The notes: generated from the letters alone by a model not told the origin. DNA of 64,000 nucleotides from Cupriavidus pauculus (GCF_002858765.1 NZ_PJRP01000021.1:1-64000), one strand, 5' to 3'. Shown: positions 41,616 through 50,503, counted from the stretch's first letter. A program made the numbers and translations.

Positions 41616-42212
41616 ATGCCAGCGCCAAACCTGACGGACGCCGACTTCTTGCGGGCGTTTCAGGCGTTGCTCCCGCGCGGTCGCGTGTGGAATCGCGATT
41701 CGGATTCTACGCAGACCAAGGTCGTGGCGGGCCTGACCAAGTCCTATACACGGCTGACTCAGCGGTGCAACAACCTGCTGATTGATGCCTTTCCAGCTAC
41801 CACGTATGAACTTCTCCCCGAGTGGGAAGCGACGCTAGGGTTACCAGATCCCTGCGCGGGGCCGGCGCCGTCGACACAAGTTCGCCGCAACCAGGTTATT
41901 GCGCGTCTCACGAACACCGGCGGCCAATCGGCCGCCTATTTCATTGGCCTGGCCCAGAAGCTCGGTTACGGCATCACTATCACCAACTATGCACCGTTTC
42001 GCTGTGGGCAAAGCACGTGTGGTCAGGCCTTGGGCAATCAAGACTGGTTCTTCACTTGGTCCGTCAATGCCCCACAGAACACCGTAGTGCGCTTCGCGGC
42101 GGGGAAATCCGCTGCCGGAGATCCCCTGGCGAGCTGGGGCAATCAAGTGCTCGAGTGCGAGATCTCGGCCATGGCGCCGGCGCACACCATTCTGCAGTTT
42201 CACTACCAGTGA
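41616..42212 (+). CDS. YmfQ / Mu gp48-like tail protein (DUF2313)
   Basis: 198 residues: FLRAFQALLPRGRVWNRDSD, then LLPEWEATLGLPDPC and QVRRNQVIARLTNTGGQSAA. Connects the baseplate wedge to the tail fibre. Confidence 0.9.
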   Translation: MPAPNLTDADFLRAFQALLPRGRVWNRDSDSTQTKVVAGLTKSYTRLTQRCNNLLIDAFPATTYELLPEWEATLGLPDPCAGPAPSTQVRRNQVIARLTNTGGQSAAYFIGLAQKLGYGITITNYAPFRCGQSTCGQALGNQDWFFTWSVNAPQNTVVRFAAGKSAAGDPLASWGNQVLECEISAMAPAHTILQFHYQ

Positions 42213-42218
42213 GATTCC

Positions 42219-43550
42219 ATGTACCAGATTGACAACTCGACCGCCGCGGTAACTCAGCCGGCTTCGACCCCCGCTGGCTCGGCCGGCTTTTTCACGGATG
42301 GGAACCCTGCCGGTGGCACCGCGGCGACGATCGTCCCTGCCGAGTGGCTGAATGCTGTGATGATGGAGTTGGTGAACGTCGTCACAGCCGGTGGACTTAC
42401 GCCGACGAAGAACACCTTCGACCAAGTGGCGAAGGCCATCAAGGCCATCGGGAAGCAGCGCGTCATCCTGAACGATACCGGCGCGGTGAACGCTTACGCC
42501 GCAACGAACTCGCCTGCGTTGCTGGTCGGGACGTGGTTGGATGGCATTGCGCAGTCCGTGAAGATTACGAATGCCAATACAGGTCCCTCGACCTATTCTC
42601 CCGATGGGCTCACGGCAATTCCGATCTATGGATTGGGCCTCCAACCCCTTCAAGGCGGGGAGTTACGTGCTGGTGGTGTTGCCACCATGGTCCGCTTCAC
42701 GATTGCGGGTGTGAATAGCGGTAACCCAATTTGTGTGTTGCTCGATTGTTTCGGCGGAGCCCAACAGGTAGGCGCTGCCACGGCGAGCAATCACGCGGTC
42801 CAGCTTGGCCAAGTCTCAGGAGTAGTCGGCACGGCCCGCAACCTGAAGATGAGTGTGACGGCTGCATCGCCCACTGCGACTCTGGCGGCCGATGAGATTG
42901 TTGTTGAGACATCGCTCGGCGGTCTGCGTTACTGCCTTTCAAATTTCAGCAGGACGATCAACCTCGCTACCACGGGGGTCGGCGGGATGGACGTCGGATC
43001 GGCGCCGGTTAGCGGTTACGTCGCGCTATACGCGATCTACAACCCGTCGAATGGCGCGATGGGCTTGCTAGCGGTGAACGCGACAGGCGCGGTCGCGCCG
43101 AACATCTACGCCGGTGCAAACATGCCTGTCGGCTATACCGCATCGGCGCTCGTTAGTGCGTGGCAGACGAACGGGAGTGGGCAGTTTGTGGCTGGCCTGC
43201 AGATCGATCGGAGGATCGGCGTAGCAGACAATTCTGTCCTTACCACGAGCAGCACAGTCGCTACGCCTCAAGCACTGAGTATTGCTAGTGCGGTGCCGCC
43301 GAACGCCAAGTTCTGCTCCGGTACCTTGGTGTGCAACAACACGGTGCCGTCGCTGTCTGGAACGATGTCACTATCCGTTTACGATTCCGATGCAAATACC
43401 GGGGGGCAGTCGATCGTGGGCGCTGCAGTGGGTCTGCGCGTTCCGTTCTCTCGGGTCGCGATCAATACGCCGCAGACCATCCGGTGGTCATCCGCAAACA
43501 ACTCTGGATCCCCGACCTTTATCATCGTCATCAGTTCCTACGAAATTTGA
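42219..43550 (+). CDS. Tail fibre protein
   Basis: 443 residues. The N-terminal IDNSTAAVTQPASTPAGSAG, then FFTDGNPAGGTAATIVPAEW and LNAVMMELVNVVTAGGLTP, is the phage fibre attachment domain; the rest is beta-rich and low in charge. Recognises the host surface. No template-repeat-like segment is present, so it is not a visible DGR target. Confidence 0.88.
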   Translation: MYQIDNSTAAVTQPASTPAGSAGFFTDGNPAGGTAATIVPAEWLNAVMMELVNVVTAGGLTPTKNTFDQVAKAIKAIGKQRVILNDTGAVNAYAATNSPALLVGTWLDGIAQSVKITNANTGPSTYSPDGLTAIPIYGLGLQPLQGGELRAGGVATMVRFTIAGVNSGNPICVLLDCFGGAQQVGAATASNHAVQLGQVSGVVGTARNLKMSVTAASPTATLAADEIVVETSLGGLRYCLSNFSRTINLATTGVGGMDVGSAPVSGYVALYAIYNPSNGAMGLLAVNATGAVAPNIYAGANMPVGYTASALVSAWQTNGSGQFVAGLQIDRRIGVADNSVLTTSSTVATPQALSIASAVPPNAKFCSGTLVCNNTVPSLSGTMSLSVYDSDANTGGQSIVGAAVGLRVPFSRVAINTPQTIRWSSANNSGSPTFIIVISSYEI

Positions 43551-43556
43551 GGCAAC

Positions 43557-43742
43557 ATGATTAATGTCGAATTTACGGATTCAACGGAGACAAAAATTAT
43601 CTCCGTTTTCGGATCGCCACAAGACCCATCTTTGTACGTAAATCAAGGGACCGTTATGACCTCGGATCCGCGCTGGCAGACGTTCTACACCGCATTGCCG
43701 ACGAGTGCGCAGGGCTCCGTGCCGGCTCCAACGGTGGACTAG
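43557..43742 (+). CDS. Small protein after the tail fibre
   Basis: 61 residues (VEFTDSTETKIISVFGSPQD, then YVNQGTVMTSDPRWQTFYTA). The position suggests a fibre assembly or capping role. Family not recognised. Confidence 0.6.
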   Translation: MINVEFTDSTETKIISVFGSPQDPSLYVNQGTVMTSDPRWQTFYTALPTSAQGSVPAPTVD

Positions 43743-43803
43743 TCTGACGGACCGCCAGTACCGTCGACCGACAAAATAGTCGATCGATCGCTTCATGCTC
43801 AAG

Positions 43804-43823
43804 CCCGCCGTTGCGGGATTTTT
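43804..43823 (+). terminator. Terminator between tail and lysis genes
   Basis: CCCGC-CGTT-GCGGG followed by ATTTTT. It separates the structural operon from the lysis cassette. Confidence 0.75.
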
Positions 43824-43840
43824 CTATCTCCGGGGAATCA

Positions 43841-44062
43841 ATGCGACAAATCACGCCAGCGGAAGGCGCTAGCTATGCGGGTAGCGGTATCTCGATTGCT
43901 TCGTCACTCACGTTGACGGACATCGGCATCATCTTCGGCATCGTGACCGCCTTGCTCACCTTTGGCCTTAACGCCTACTTCCTGCGCCGTAAGGACCGGC
44001 GCGAAGCGGAGGAGCACGAGGCTCGCATGCGGAATCTCCAGGCGGAGGCGGAACATGGATAG
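43841..44062 (+). CDS. Holin-like protein
   Basis: 73 residues with one hydrophobic helix (LTDIGIIFGIVTALLTFGLNAYF) and a charged C-terminal tail (RRKDRREAEEHEARMRNLQAE), the layout of small holins. Overlaps the endolysin gene by 8 bp. Confidence 0.75.
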   Translation: MRQITPAEGASYAGSGISIASSLTLTDIGIIFGIVTALLTFGLNAYFLRRKDRREAEEHEARMRNLQAEAEHG

Positions 44063-44573
44063 GCAACGCATCGCAGTTCCGCTCCTGACGCTTTCGACCG
44101 CAGGGCTTCTGACCTGGCAGGCCTCCGAGGGCTTCACCGACCATGCCGTCATCCCGACGAAGGGCGACGTTCCCACGATCGGCCACGGCTCGACAAGGTA
44201 CGAAGATGGCCGCCCGGTGCGAATGGGTGACACGATCACGCGCGAACGAGCCGCAGTATTGGCTCGCAACCTGATGACGGCGGACGAGAGGCGGTTCGCC
44301 GCCAGCCTGCCGGGCGTGAAGCTGTATCCGGAAGAGTTCGACATCTACATGAATTTCACAGGGCAGTTCGGAATCACCAACTGGCGCGCGTCCAGTATGC
44401 GTCGAGATCTGATAGCCGGCGACTACGTAGGGGCATGCAATGCGCTGCTGCTCTACAAGTTCTCGGCCAAGTACGACTGCAGCACCAAGATCAATGGTGA
44501 GCCGAACAAGCGCTGCTACGGCGTCTGGACTCGCCAGCAAGAGCGCAACCGCAAATGCTTGGAGGCCCAATGA
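44055..44573 (+). CDS. GH24 lysozyme, probable SAR endolysin
   Basis: 172 residues. The N-terminal segment RIAVPLLTLSTAGLLTWQAS is a weakly hydrophobic signal-anchor-release helix; Glu25 (EGF), Asp38 (KGDVPT) and Thr47 (HGST) are the likely catalytic residues. Degrades peptidoglycan at lysis. The SAR design would let the protein reach the periplasm by Sec with release when the membrane depolarises. Confidence 0.88.
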   Translation: MDRQRIAVPLLTLSTAGLLTWQASEGFTDHAVIPTKGDVPTIGHGSTRYEDGRPVRMGDTITRERAAVLARNLMTADERRFAASLPGVKLYPEEFDIYMNFTGQFGITNWRASSMRRDLIAGDYVGACNALLLYKFSAKYDCSTKINGEPNKRCYGVWTRQQERNRKCLEAQ

Positions 44574-44884
44574 CTGCGTTCGCACAACTATCGAAGGTGC
44601 TGGCTACTGCTGAGCCTGGGAGCCTATGGTTTGAGTGCCCCGGCTGCGGAATGGCACACCGGATTATGCATGGGGCAGGTGAAGGCCCGCGCTGGGGTTG
44701 GAATGGTGATGTGGAACGGCCGACATTCACGCCGTCCGTTCTGGCCCGGTATCCGTGGGGGAATCCACAGGTGGAGCGCGTGTGTCATTCGTTCGTGACG
44801 GATGGCCAGATCCAGTTTCTGAATGACTGCACCCACTCCCTTGCCGGGCAGACGGTCGCCATTCCTGAGTGGAATACGCAATGA
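44570..44884 (+). CDS. DUF6527-like small zinc-binding protein
   Basis: 104 residues. WFECPGCGMAHRI, then GDVERPTFTPSVLARY, and VCHSFVTDGQIQFLNDCTHSLAGQ are typical of a small phage protein family often found in lysis regions; function unknown. Confidence 0.7.
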   Translation: MTAFAQLSKVLATAEPGSLWFECPGCGMAHRIMHGAGEGPRWGWNGDVERPTFTPSVLARYPWGNPQVERVCHSFVTDGQIQFLNDCTHSLAGQTVAIPEWNTQ

Positions 44885-45048
44885 AATACGGAAGCCGGAA
44901 GTTCCTGACCGCCTTGATGGTCATCGCGTCTGCCGACGCCATGCTGCTGGTCGGGACGATCGACGCCAATGTGTGGGGTGCCACTGTCGCCACTGTGGTC
45001 GCCGCGTACATCGCTGGCAACGTCACACAGAAGGCGGTGGAGAAATGA
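44881..45048 (+). CDS. Small two-helix membrane protein
   Basis: 55 residues with two hydrophobic segments (FLTALMVIASADAMLLVG and VATVVAAYIAGNV). Overlaps both neighbours by 4 bp. It may be a second holin or pinholin, or an antiholin. Confidence 0.6.
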   Translation: MKYGSRKFLTALMVIASADAMLLVGTIDANVWGATVATVVAAYIAGNVTQKAVEK

Positions 45049-45413
45049 GCGGCGCCATTTCGCGCGTGGTCGGCGTCGTTCTTTTCGCCGTAGCCATATT
45101 CGCCGCCGGTTGGGTGACCAATGGCTGGCGCAAGGATGCCGAGATCGATCGGATTAAGGCTGCCAGCGCCCAGGCGGACCTGGCCAGCGCCAACGCCGCG
45201 TTGGGAGACCTGCGCCTTGCCGGCGAGACGATCCGCACCAAAGCCGACGAGTTCAGCGTTGCGCAGACGAAGTTGGGCGCGAAGCTCGACGCCATCCAGA
45301 AGGACATGAAGAATGCGAAGCCTTTGCCTGCTGATTGCCGCCCTGATGATTTCCGGGTGCGCAAGCTGTCCGACGCCGTCGAAGCAGCCAAGCAAGCCGC
45401 CGCCGCTAGATAG
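45045..45413 (+). CDS. Rz: Inner-membrane spanin, Rz-like
   Basis: 122 residues: one N-terminal transmembrane helix (VVGVVLFAVAIFAAGWV), then a long charged helical periplasmic region (AEIDRIKAASAQADLASANA, AGETIRTKADEFSVAQ). Pairs with the embedded Rz1 to fuse inner and outer membranes at the last step of lysis. Confidence 0.85.
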   Translation: MSGAISRVVGVVLFAVAIFAAGWVTNGWRKDAEIDRIKAASAQADLASANAALGDLRLAGETIRTKADEFSVAQTKLGAKLDAIQKDMKNAKPLPADCRPDDFRVRKLSDAVEAAKQAAAAR

Positions 45414-45561
45414 CGCGCTGGCCGCGCCGTGCACAGTTCCCGATGCGCCGGCCATCGCGGACTATGACGCATGGCAGGAATGGGTGATTAAGGACTTGCT
45501 GGGCGCGCTTGGCGAATGTGCGGCGCGGCACCGGAAGACTGTCGAGGCGTGGCCGAGATGA
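45313..45561 (+). CDS. Rz1: Outer-membrane spanin lipoprotein, Rz1-like
   Basis: 82 residues in another frame, starting within the Rz gene. Signal peptide with lipobox (LIAALMISGC), then a Pro-rich segment (PTPSKQPSKPPPL). The embedded frame and lipobox are diagnostic of Rz1. Confidence 0.85.
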   Translation: MRSLCLLIAALMISGCASCPTPSKQPSKPPPLDSALAAPCTVPDAPAIADYDAWQEWVIKDLLGALGECAARHRKTVEAWPR

Positions 45562-45599
45562 TGATGCCCTGCTCGGAAATCTGAGTCATGTGTGGACGT

Positions 45600-45622
45600 A
45601 AAAACGGCCACCGAAGTGGCCG
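45600..45622 (-). terminator. Terminator of the leftward conversion cassette
   Basis: CGGCCAC-TTCG-GTGGCCG on the minus strand followed by TTTTT. It lies between the end of the lysis genes and the end of the leftward cassette, and could work for both directions. Confidence 0.75.
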
Positions 45623-45717
45623 CTGCCCCTACTGACAACTTGCGGGAAGTACCGAAGGGCAGGTACATGATAGAAGAAAACCATCCCCATGTGATCCCCC
45701 GGGAAGGGGTGCTGCAA

Positions 45718-46332
45718 TCAAGGGGCCCGGCACTCCATGATCCAGTGCGTATAAGGAATCCATACCTGGTGGTACACCCGGCCGACAACATCATCGAACG
45801 CCGTTGAAGCAAGCTTCTTGTACCCATCACCATCCAGTATGTTCTGGCCTCTGTCCAAGCTCACGATCAACCGCGAAACCGTGTTCTGGTGGTTGTCATA
45901 GCAGCAGTCGATGGATACGAACCTTCCGCCGGGGCGAAGTGCCGACCTAGCAAGTCGAAACAGCTCGTGAGCGGTATCCGTATCAAGATGGTGTAGCACG
46001 CCAGAGGCGATGACTACGTCGAATTTTGGCAGGCTCTCCAAGTCCTTCGAGTCGAGGAGCTTGCATACAAAATTGCCTCTTGGTCCGTAGCGTTTGCTAG
46101 CTGCTGCGATGTAGCTTTCGCTAACATCGAATCCCCAATATTCGACTTCTGGAAGGTAGTCGAGCAGTTCTGCAGTGCCACAGCCGATGTCTAGCACTCG
46201 ATCGCCAGGACGGGCGGCCACTTGTCGTGCAAAACGAGCGCGCCCCCATTTGCTACCAGTAAAAAGTTGAAACGCATCGTACACCGCTGGGTGCGAAAGA
46301 ACCCGACGAATCCCTGTTGTTATTTGTGCCAT
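45718..46332 (-). CDS. Class I SAM-dependent methyltransferase
   Basis: 204 residues. PGDRVLDIGCGTAELLDYLP is the SAM-binding motif I, followed by VEYWGFDVSESYI, FDVVIASGVLHHL and LRPGGRFVSIDCCY. Substrate unknown; neighbours suggest a lipid-linked sugar or surface polysaccharide. Last gene of the cassette. Confidence 0.8.
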   Translation of the reverse strand: MAQITTGIRRVLSHPAVYDAFQLFTGSKWGRARFARQVAARPGDRVLDIGCGTAELLDYLPEVEYWGFDVSESYIAAASKRYGPRGNFVCKLLDSKDLESLPKFDVVIASGVLHHLDTDTAHELFRLARSALRPGGRFVSIDCCYDNHQNTVSRLIVSLDRGQNILDGDGYKKLASTAFDDVVGRVYHQVWIPYTHWIMECRAP

Positions 46333-46400
46333 TTTTAATTGATAGATAAATAGGTGACTATATCTCGTTCAATTGGATTTCCGGTAACTGCCGCTCCGGT

Positions 46401-46778
46401 TTATCCACCTTTGGCAATTACAAATATACCGAACAAAACAATTGCGGTTCCACCGACTCGATAAATATTCATCATGTCTCCGAAGATAAAAACTCCGCCG
46501 AGCATGACGAAAATATAAACAAGGCTAACAAACGGATACGCATAACTTATCTCAAGTTGCGTAAGCGTCAACATCCAGCACACGCCCGCTAGGAAGGTGG
46601 CCAGAACTGAGGAGAGAACCCAAGGGGTCAATAGCAAGTGAACCACATACAGAACTTTCGCCGAAACGGGTCCTGGCAAGGGGCCAGCCTGTCCGACCTG
46701 CCATCGCATCAGCAGTTGACTGTATATCGTTAGCGCCAGCATTAAGAACAGATAAATGTGGCCGGGAAGTCGCGACAT
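46401..46778 (-). CDS. Small EamA/SMR-type membrane transporter
   Basis: 125 residues with four hydrophobic helices (IYLFLMLALTIYSQLLM, LLTPWVLSSVLATFLAGVCWML, ISYAYPFVSLVYIFVMLGGV, VGGTAIVLFGIFVIA), the size and pattern of ArnE/ArnF-like lipid-linked-sugar flippase subunits. AT-rich compared with the phage backbone, a sign of separate acquisition. Confidence 0.7.
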   Translation of the reverse strand: MSRLPGHIYLFLMLALTIYSQLLMRWQVGQAGPLPGPVSAKVLYVVHLLLTPWVLSSVLATFLAGVCWMLTLTQLEISYAYPFVSLVYIFVMLGGVFIFGDMMNIYRVGGTAIVLFGIFVIAKGG

Positions 46779-46780
46779 GC

Positions 46781-48346
46781 TTATTTCCTAAATCTGAGCG
46801 GCCGCATGGCCGCAAAAACGATCGATGAAAGCACAACAGCTAACATTGGCTGAACCCACCAATAGGAAACTTCTGCAAAGAAGTTTGTTGCCCCTTGCGG
46901 TATCGAAAGGATTAGCCCAGGTGTGATCGATATGGCCAATAGGACTAGGATCATTTCGAGATCACTCATCTCCCTTAGCGCATCGCGTAGCCTGAGCCGA
47001 TTCTCTACGCTTCGCGAAAGATACAGCCTGGCTGCGACGAACAAGATCGTCGGTCCAAAAAAAGCTAAAAATGAGGGGGGCCAGCGGTCCGGTGGCAAAA
47101 TATCTCGGATGAAAGCGAAAGGCTTAATCATATCCATGAAACCAGGGCCGGCGTTTCCATCCCGCGTGACGACTTGAGTGACAACATACCCGTAGACCAC
47201 TGCGCAAGACATCGCCAACCATGACAACAGGCGCTGGGGCCAAGCCATCGGTAACCTGAGCACGGCATAGGCGAGAAGGCCGCCAATGACCGCCCCGACG
47301 CTGATTTTAAGTGAGCAAAGCACTATCAGGTAGAGAGCGATCAGTGGGAATGCGTACCAGCGAAGTCGAACCGGCCCAGATCGGCCAAGCTGATCAAGCA
47401 ACCAAATTCCCGGCAGATAGGCGACTAGCACAGCCACGCCGAAAGACTCGCTGTGGAACACGTTATCCCAAACGCCGAGATCGCGCCGGTATGAAGCAGA
47501 AATCAAGCCGACGAACACGGTAAATAGAGCCACCCAGAATGGGCCGAAGACCTCCTGTTCGGAGCCGTCGCGGGAAGTCGCGAGTCCGATTCGGCCGAGG
47601 TAGCCTCGGAATGCCATTGCAAAAACAAACATCGCTAGGAGGAACAGCGGCGCAAACAGCAATGGGAAAACGACGGCGTAGAACTCCAATGCACTGATAC
47701 CCATTATGTGGGACAACAGCCCTGCCAAGTGGTGGCTTGCAAAGTGGTATGGGAACGGGGTGATGCCGTCGACCCCCAGTGAGCCGGCATTGAAGCCTTG
47801 CAGCATGTTGACGATTGCGGCATGGAACATCATGTCCACATGCGCGGTACCCGACAGCACGGCATCATCCACCCACGGAGTCTTATACCCGTCGACGTAA
47901 GTCAGAAGGAATGCCCAGTAGCCAACCAAGGCGCTCGCGCCCACTGCGATGACGGCGCTGAAGCTGCGGGTTCTCCATATCACGACCGCGTTTCGAGCGA
48001 CCACCGCAACGATAGCAGCCCAAGCGAGTTCGTTATGGCCGGCGAAGATCCATACGAAAACGGGAAGTCCGCAAATACCCACCAGCAAAGTAAGCCATTC
48101 AGATTTCTGCCCTGGAATCCATTCGTTGGACTCGAATGCTAGTGCAATGGCGCAGAGACTCGCCGCGGCCGCGGCCAACGCAGCGTCGATAACTTCGGAG
48201 TTCTGGTCAGTGATCAGGCCTGGCGCGCGTAGCGAAAAGTACACGGCGATCCCAAAGCTGAGCGTAGCGGCCACACATCCGATGTAACCGCTTTCCGCAA
48301 ATGAGTTGGCGCTAGGCTTCAGCCACTTCAAAATGCTACGCAGCAC
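46781..48346 (-). CDS. Polytopic membrane protein, GT-C glycosyltransferase-like
   Basis: 521 residues with about 11-12 hydrophobic helices and extracytoplasmic segments such as DGYKTPWVDDAVLSGTAHVD and GITPFPYHFASHHLAG, in line with dolichyl/undecaprenyl-phosphate-sugar-dependent GT-C enzymes. Probably modifies O-antigen or other surface glycan. The enzyme class is inferred from topology. Confidence 0.65.
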   Translation of the reverse strand: MLRSILKWLKPSANSFAESGYIGCVAATLSFGIAVYFSLRAPGLITDQNSEVIDAALAAAAASLCAIALAFESNEWIPGQKSEWLTLLVGICGLPVFVWIFAGHNELAWAAIVAVVARNAVVIWRTRSFSAVIAVGASALVGYWAFLLTYVDGYKTPWVDDAVLSGTAHVDMMFHAAIVNMLQGFNAGSLGVDGITPFPYHFASHHLAGLLSHIMGISALEFYAVVFPLLFAPLFLLAMFVFAMAFRGYLGRIGLATSRDGSEQEVFGPFWVALFTVFVGLISASYRRDLGVWDNVFHSESFGVAVLVAYLPGIWLLDQLGRSGPVRLRWYAFPLIALYLIVLCSLKISVGAVIGGLLAYAVLRLPMAWPQRLLSWLAMSCAVVYGYVVTQVVTRDGNAGPGFMDMIKPFAFIRDILPPDRWPPSFLAFFGPTILFVAARLYLSRSVENRLRLRDALREMSDLEMILVLLAISITPGLILSIPQGATNFFAEVSYWWVQPMLAVVLSSIVFAAMRPLRFRK

Positions 48347-48905
48347 AAGACATCCTCTCCGACGTGAACTGGTGGTTCTCCTTTCTGATCACGACAATAT
48401 GCGTGAACCCCCGCGCGGAGGCGAGCTTGCAGGGAAACTCGGCTTCGTCTTCAGTCATGGGGTGCCGCGGTGCCAAGTACTGATAGCCGTACGATTCAAA
48501 GCGGCATTTATCCTGTTCTGGAGCGAACGGACTTAGAAGCGGCATGCCAGTGATAGCGGGCACAACGAAGGGTTGAATGGCACATGCATCTAGCAATGTG
48601 TCATACGGCTTATCGACATAAGCACCGCGATAGAAATCCGGGTCAAGGATGACGACGCCGTAAGGCGTTCTGCCGTGCAGTTCCTTGTCGCGTCCTAAAT
48701 TGGTGAGCAGTTCGTAAAGTCGCGACCGCTCCGCGATGTTTGTTGAGTCATCAATCGTCTGGTGCGATCGGACCGCAGTGACAGCGCTCTTTGCTTCCGC
48801 CATCTTGTCCGCAAACTTTTGATGGTAGGAAATAACGTTTGTCCCGGCCAACGCAATGCCCACAACCGCCAGCATGCAAACCGCTGTGCTTCGCCAACTG
48901 ATCAC
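48336..48905 (-). CDS. Membrane-anchored periplasmic protein of the conversion cassette
   Basis: 189 residues: N-terminal anchor (STAVCMLAVVGIALAGTNVI), then a soluble domain (YGVVILDPDFYRGAYVDKPY, ASARGFTHIVVIRKENHQF). Overlaps the GT-like gene by 11 bp in another frame. It looks like the extracytoplasmic domain that some polytopic glycosyltransferases carry as one chain. Confidence 0.65.
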   Translation of the reverse strand: MISWRSTAVCMLAVVGIALAGTNVISYHQKFADKMAEAKSAVTAVRSHQTIDDSTNIAERSRLYELLTNLGRDKELHGRTPYGVVILDPDFYRGAYVDKPYDTLLDACAIQPFVVPAITGMPLLSPFAPEQDKCRFESYGYQYLAPRHPMTEDEAEFPCKLASARGFTHIVVIRKENHQFTSERMSCAA

Positions 48906-49266
48906 GTCTGTCTCGCGTTCCGCAAAAACGACGATCTTATATCAAAGTAGATACATCTCAAGAGCATTTACCCCTGAAACAGAGCCAAATCTTGGCCGCT
49001 AAGCCGCGCCGCATCGCAAGCACTACGCAGATTTGTGGCGTGCGTGGTCGAGTTAAGCGAGCGCCGAACGCCCCTGCGGGGGGGGGCTGCCGCTCAAAAA
49101 AATGCCACGAACCGCTATGACCGTGGCAGAAGGAATTAGGAAGTAATCGCCGGTTTCCCGGCATGGCGGAGAATGCCTCAGGGCTGCCCGCCGCGCATCG
49201 CCCGAACGGGGCACAACTCTATCTGTCAAGTCAGCGCTTTGATTGCATACGAAGCCCGTTCGTCCA
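48906..49266. other. Intergenic region, no convincing gene
   Basis: 361 bp, AT-rich near 48930-48980 (likely promoter of the leftward cassette), with a GCCCCTGCGGGGG hairpin near 49068-49088. No gene with a ribosome-binding site and plausible composition is visible on either strand. Confidence 0.5.
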
Positions 49267-49536
49267 TCATTCGCCCTCAGGCGTGAGGTCGATTTCGGCG
49301 CCGATCTCGCGCATGCGGTCCAGCACGCGCTTCAGTTCCTCATCTGAGAGCGCTAGGCGCGCCGCGCCGAAGAACAGCATCTGCGGGGCCATCTCGCGCG
49401 GCTGGGCGCCCCCAGTGTACTTGCGCCACTGCTGGCCTCCGGCCACGCCGAAGAGTTCGGCCATTTCTTCACCGGTGCGTTCCAGTTCGGCTTTCAGCCG
49501 CTGCAGATCATCTGTCGAGGGAGGGGAATAGAGCAT
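49267..49536 (-). CDS. HTH-like phage protein
   Basis: 89 residues: DDLQRLKAELERTGEEMAEL, then FGVAGGQQWRKYTGGAQPRE, resemble a divergent XRE-type helix-turn-helix. The start follows directly after a terminator, so it needs its own promoter or read-through. Confidence 0.6.
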   Translation of the reverse strand: MLYSPPSTDDLQRLKAELERTGEEMAELFGVAGGQQWRKYTGGAQPREMAPQMLFFGAARLALSDEELKRVLDRMREIGAEIDLTPEGE

Positions 49537-49538
49537 AT

Positions 49539-49562
49539 GAAAAACCCGCCTTCCGGCGGGCC
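49539..49562 (-). terminator. Rho-independent terminator
   Basis: On the minus strand CCCGCC-GGAA-GGCGGG followed by TTTTT, directly after the small membrane protein gene. Confidence 0.8.
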
Positions 49563-49567
49563 TTGGA

Positions 49568-49747
49568 TCAGTTCAGGAACAGCTTGGTGAGAGTGACCGT
49601 CGCAGCGATCAATCCGGAGGCGTACACCACCGGAAGCCAGAACCGCTCGCGGGTCATTTTGGCGGCTTCCGCGTTGAGCTTCACAGTCTCAGCCATCAGC
49701 TTGCCGATTTCGGCTTCGGTCTTGAGGATGTCCAAGGTCTTTTCCAT
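49568..49747 (-). CDS. Small tail-anchored membrane protein
   Basis: 59 residues: an amphipathic helix (LDILKTEAEIGKLMAETVKL) followed by a C-terminal transmembrane segment (FWLPVVYASGLIAATVTLTK). This coiled-coil-plus-anchor layout is frequent in prophage accessory genes. A ribosome-binding site (AAAGGA) precedes the ATG. Confidence 0.6.
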   Translation of the reverse strand: MEKTLDILKTEAEIGKLMAETVKLNAEAAKMTRERFWLPVVYASGLIAATVTLTKLFLN

Positions 49748-49840
49748 TCGATCGTCCTTTCGGGATGTCGGGCGGCGCGGCGCGCTACCTCTGAGACGTA
49801 TATTAGCACCAATGGGGCTAATTGCAAGGGCTTTCGACGA

Positions 49841-50503
49841 CTACGCTAAGTCGCCAGTGGCGGCCGAAGTCTTGACACGCGGAGGCACTGGCGCCGGCTC
49901 TGCAACCATGGCTTCGGCCGGGAAAAGCCTGAGAAAGCTGCGGGCTACCTCCGGATCGCGGCAGGCCAGCCAGTCGTCCCATACTTTGCGCGGCAATATC
50001 ACCACGCCGCGCTTCTCGTCCCCAGGCTTGTGGAAGCGTCGCATCAGCGGATGCCCATCGGCATTGAGGGTTGGCATAGTGAACGAGACGGCACCGTCCG
50101 GCCAGTTGCGCCACAGGCCGGCAATTGCAAACGGCTCGCCGCCGGGTAGTCCGATCTTCCACCGTACAGCTTTGCCCGCCTCCCAGTTCGGCTCATAGAA
50201 GCCCGTGGCTGGGATCAGGCAGAGTTGGCCGGCCTTCCAGTGCTTGGCGAACGAGCTGAGCTTCCCGATGGTCTCCATCCGCGCATTGGCGGTGGGGTAG
50301 TACCGGACGCCTGGCGCGATCTTCCCTTTGGGGACCATGCTGAACGTGCCTAGTACGGCCTCGCGGTCACCGTCGGCGTTCGCGCGGATGATAGGGGCTG
50401 CATAGTCCGGCCACGCTTCAGCCTTCCACTCACCTGGAGGTGGCTCGACTCCGAAAATGTCTCGCAGGACCTGGCGCTGGACGGGGGCGTAATTTACGCA
50501 CAT
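49841..50503 (-). CDS. SOS response-associated peptidase (SRAP, YedK/HMCES-like)
   Basis: 220 residues from MCVNYAPVQR; Cys2 becomes N-terminal after Met removal and forms the thiazolidine crosslink with abasic sites. NARMET supplies the conserved Asn and LCLIPATGFYEP the catalytic Glu. Shields abasic sites in single-stranded DNA. A consensus LexA box lies about 80 bp upstream. Confidence 0.92.
   Translation of the reverse strand: MCVNYAPVQRQVLRDIFGVEPPPGEWKAEAWPDYAAPIIRANADGDREAVLGTFSMVPKGKIAPGVRYYPTANARMETIGKLSSFAKHWKAGQLCLIPATGFYEPNWEAGKAVRWKIGLPGGEPFAIAGLWRNWPDGAVSFTMPTLNADGHPLMRRFHKPGDEKRGVVILPRKVWDDWLACRDPEVARSFLRLFPAEAMVAEPAPVPPRVKTSAATGDLA

Noticed and set aside
24164..42212. Mu-like transposable phage
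   Set aside because: Only the tail genes are Mu-like. No transposase A/B or Mor/Gam genes are present, and the ends carry an integrase and a tRNA fragment.
45592..45807. Rightward 71-residue open frame after Rz1
   Set aside because: It crosses the terminator hairpin and is antisense to the end of the methyltransferase gene; composition is not protein-like.
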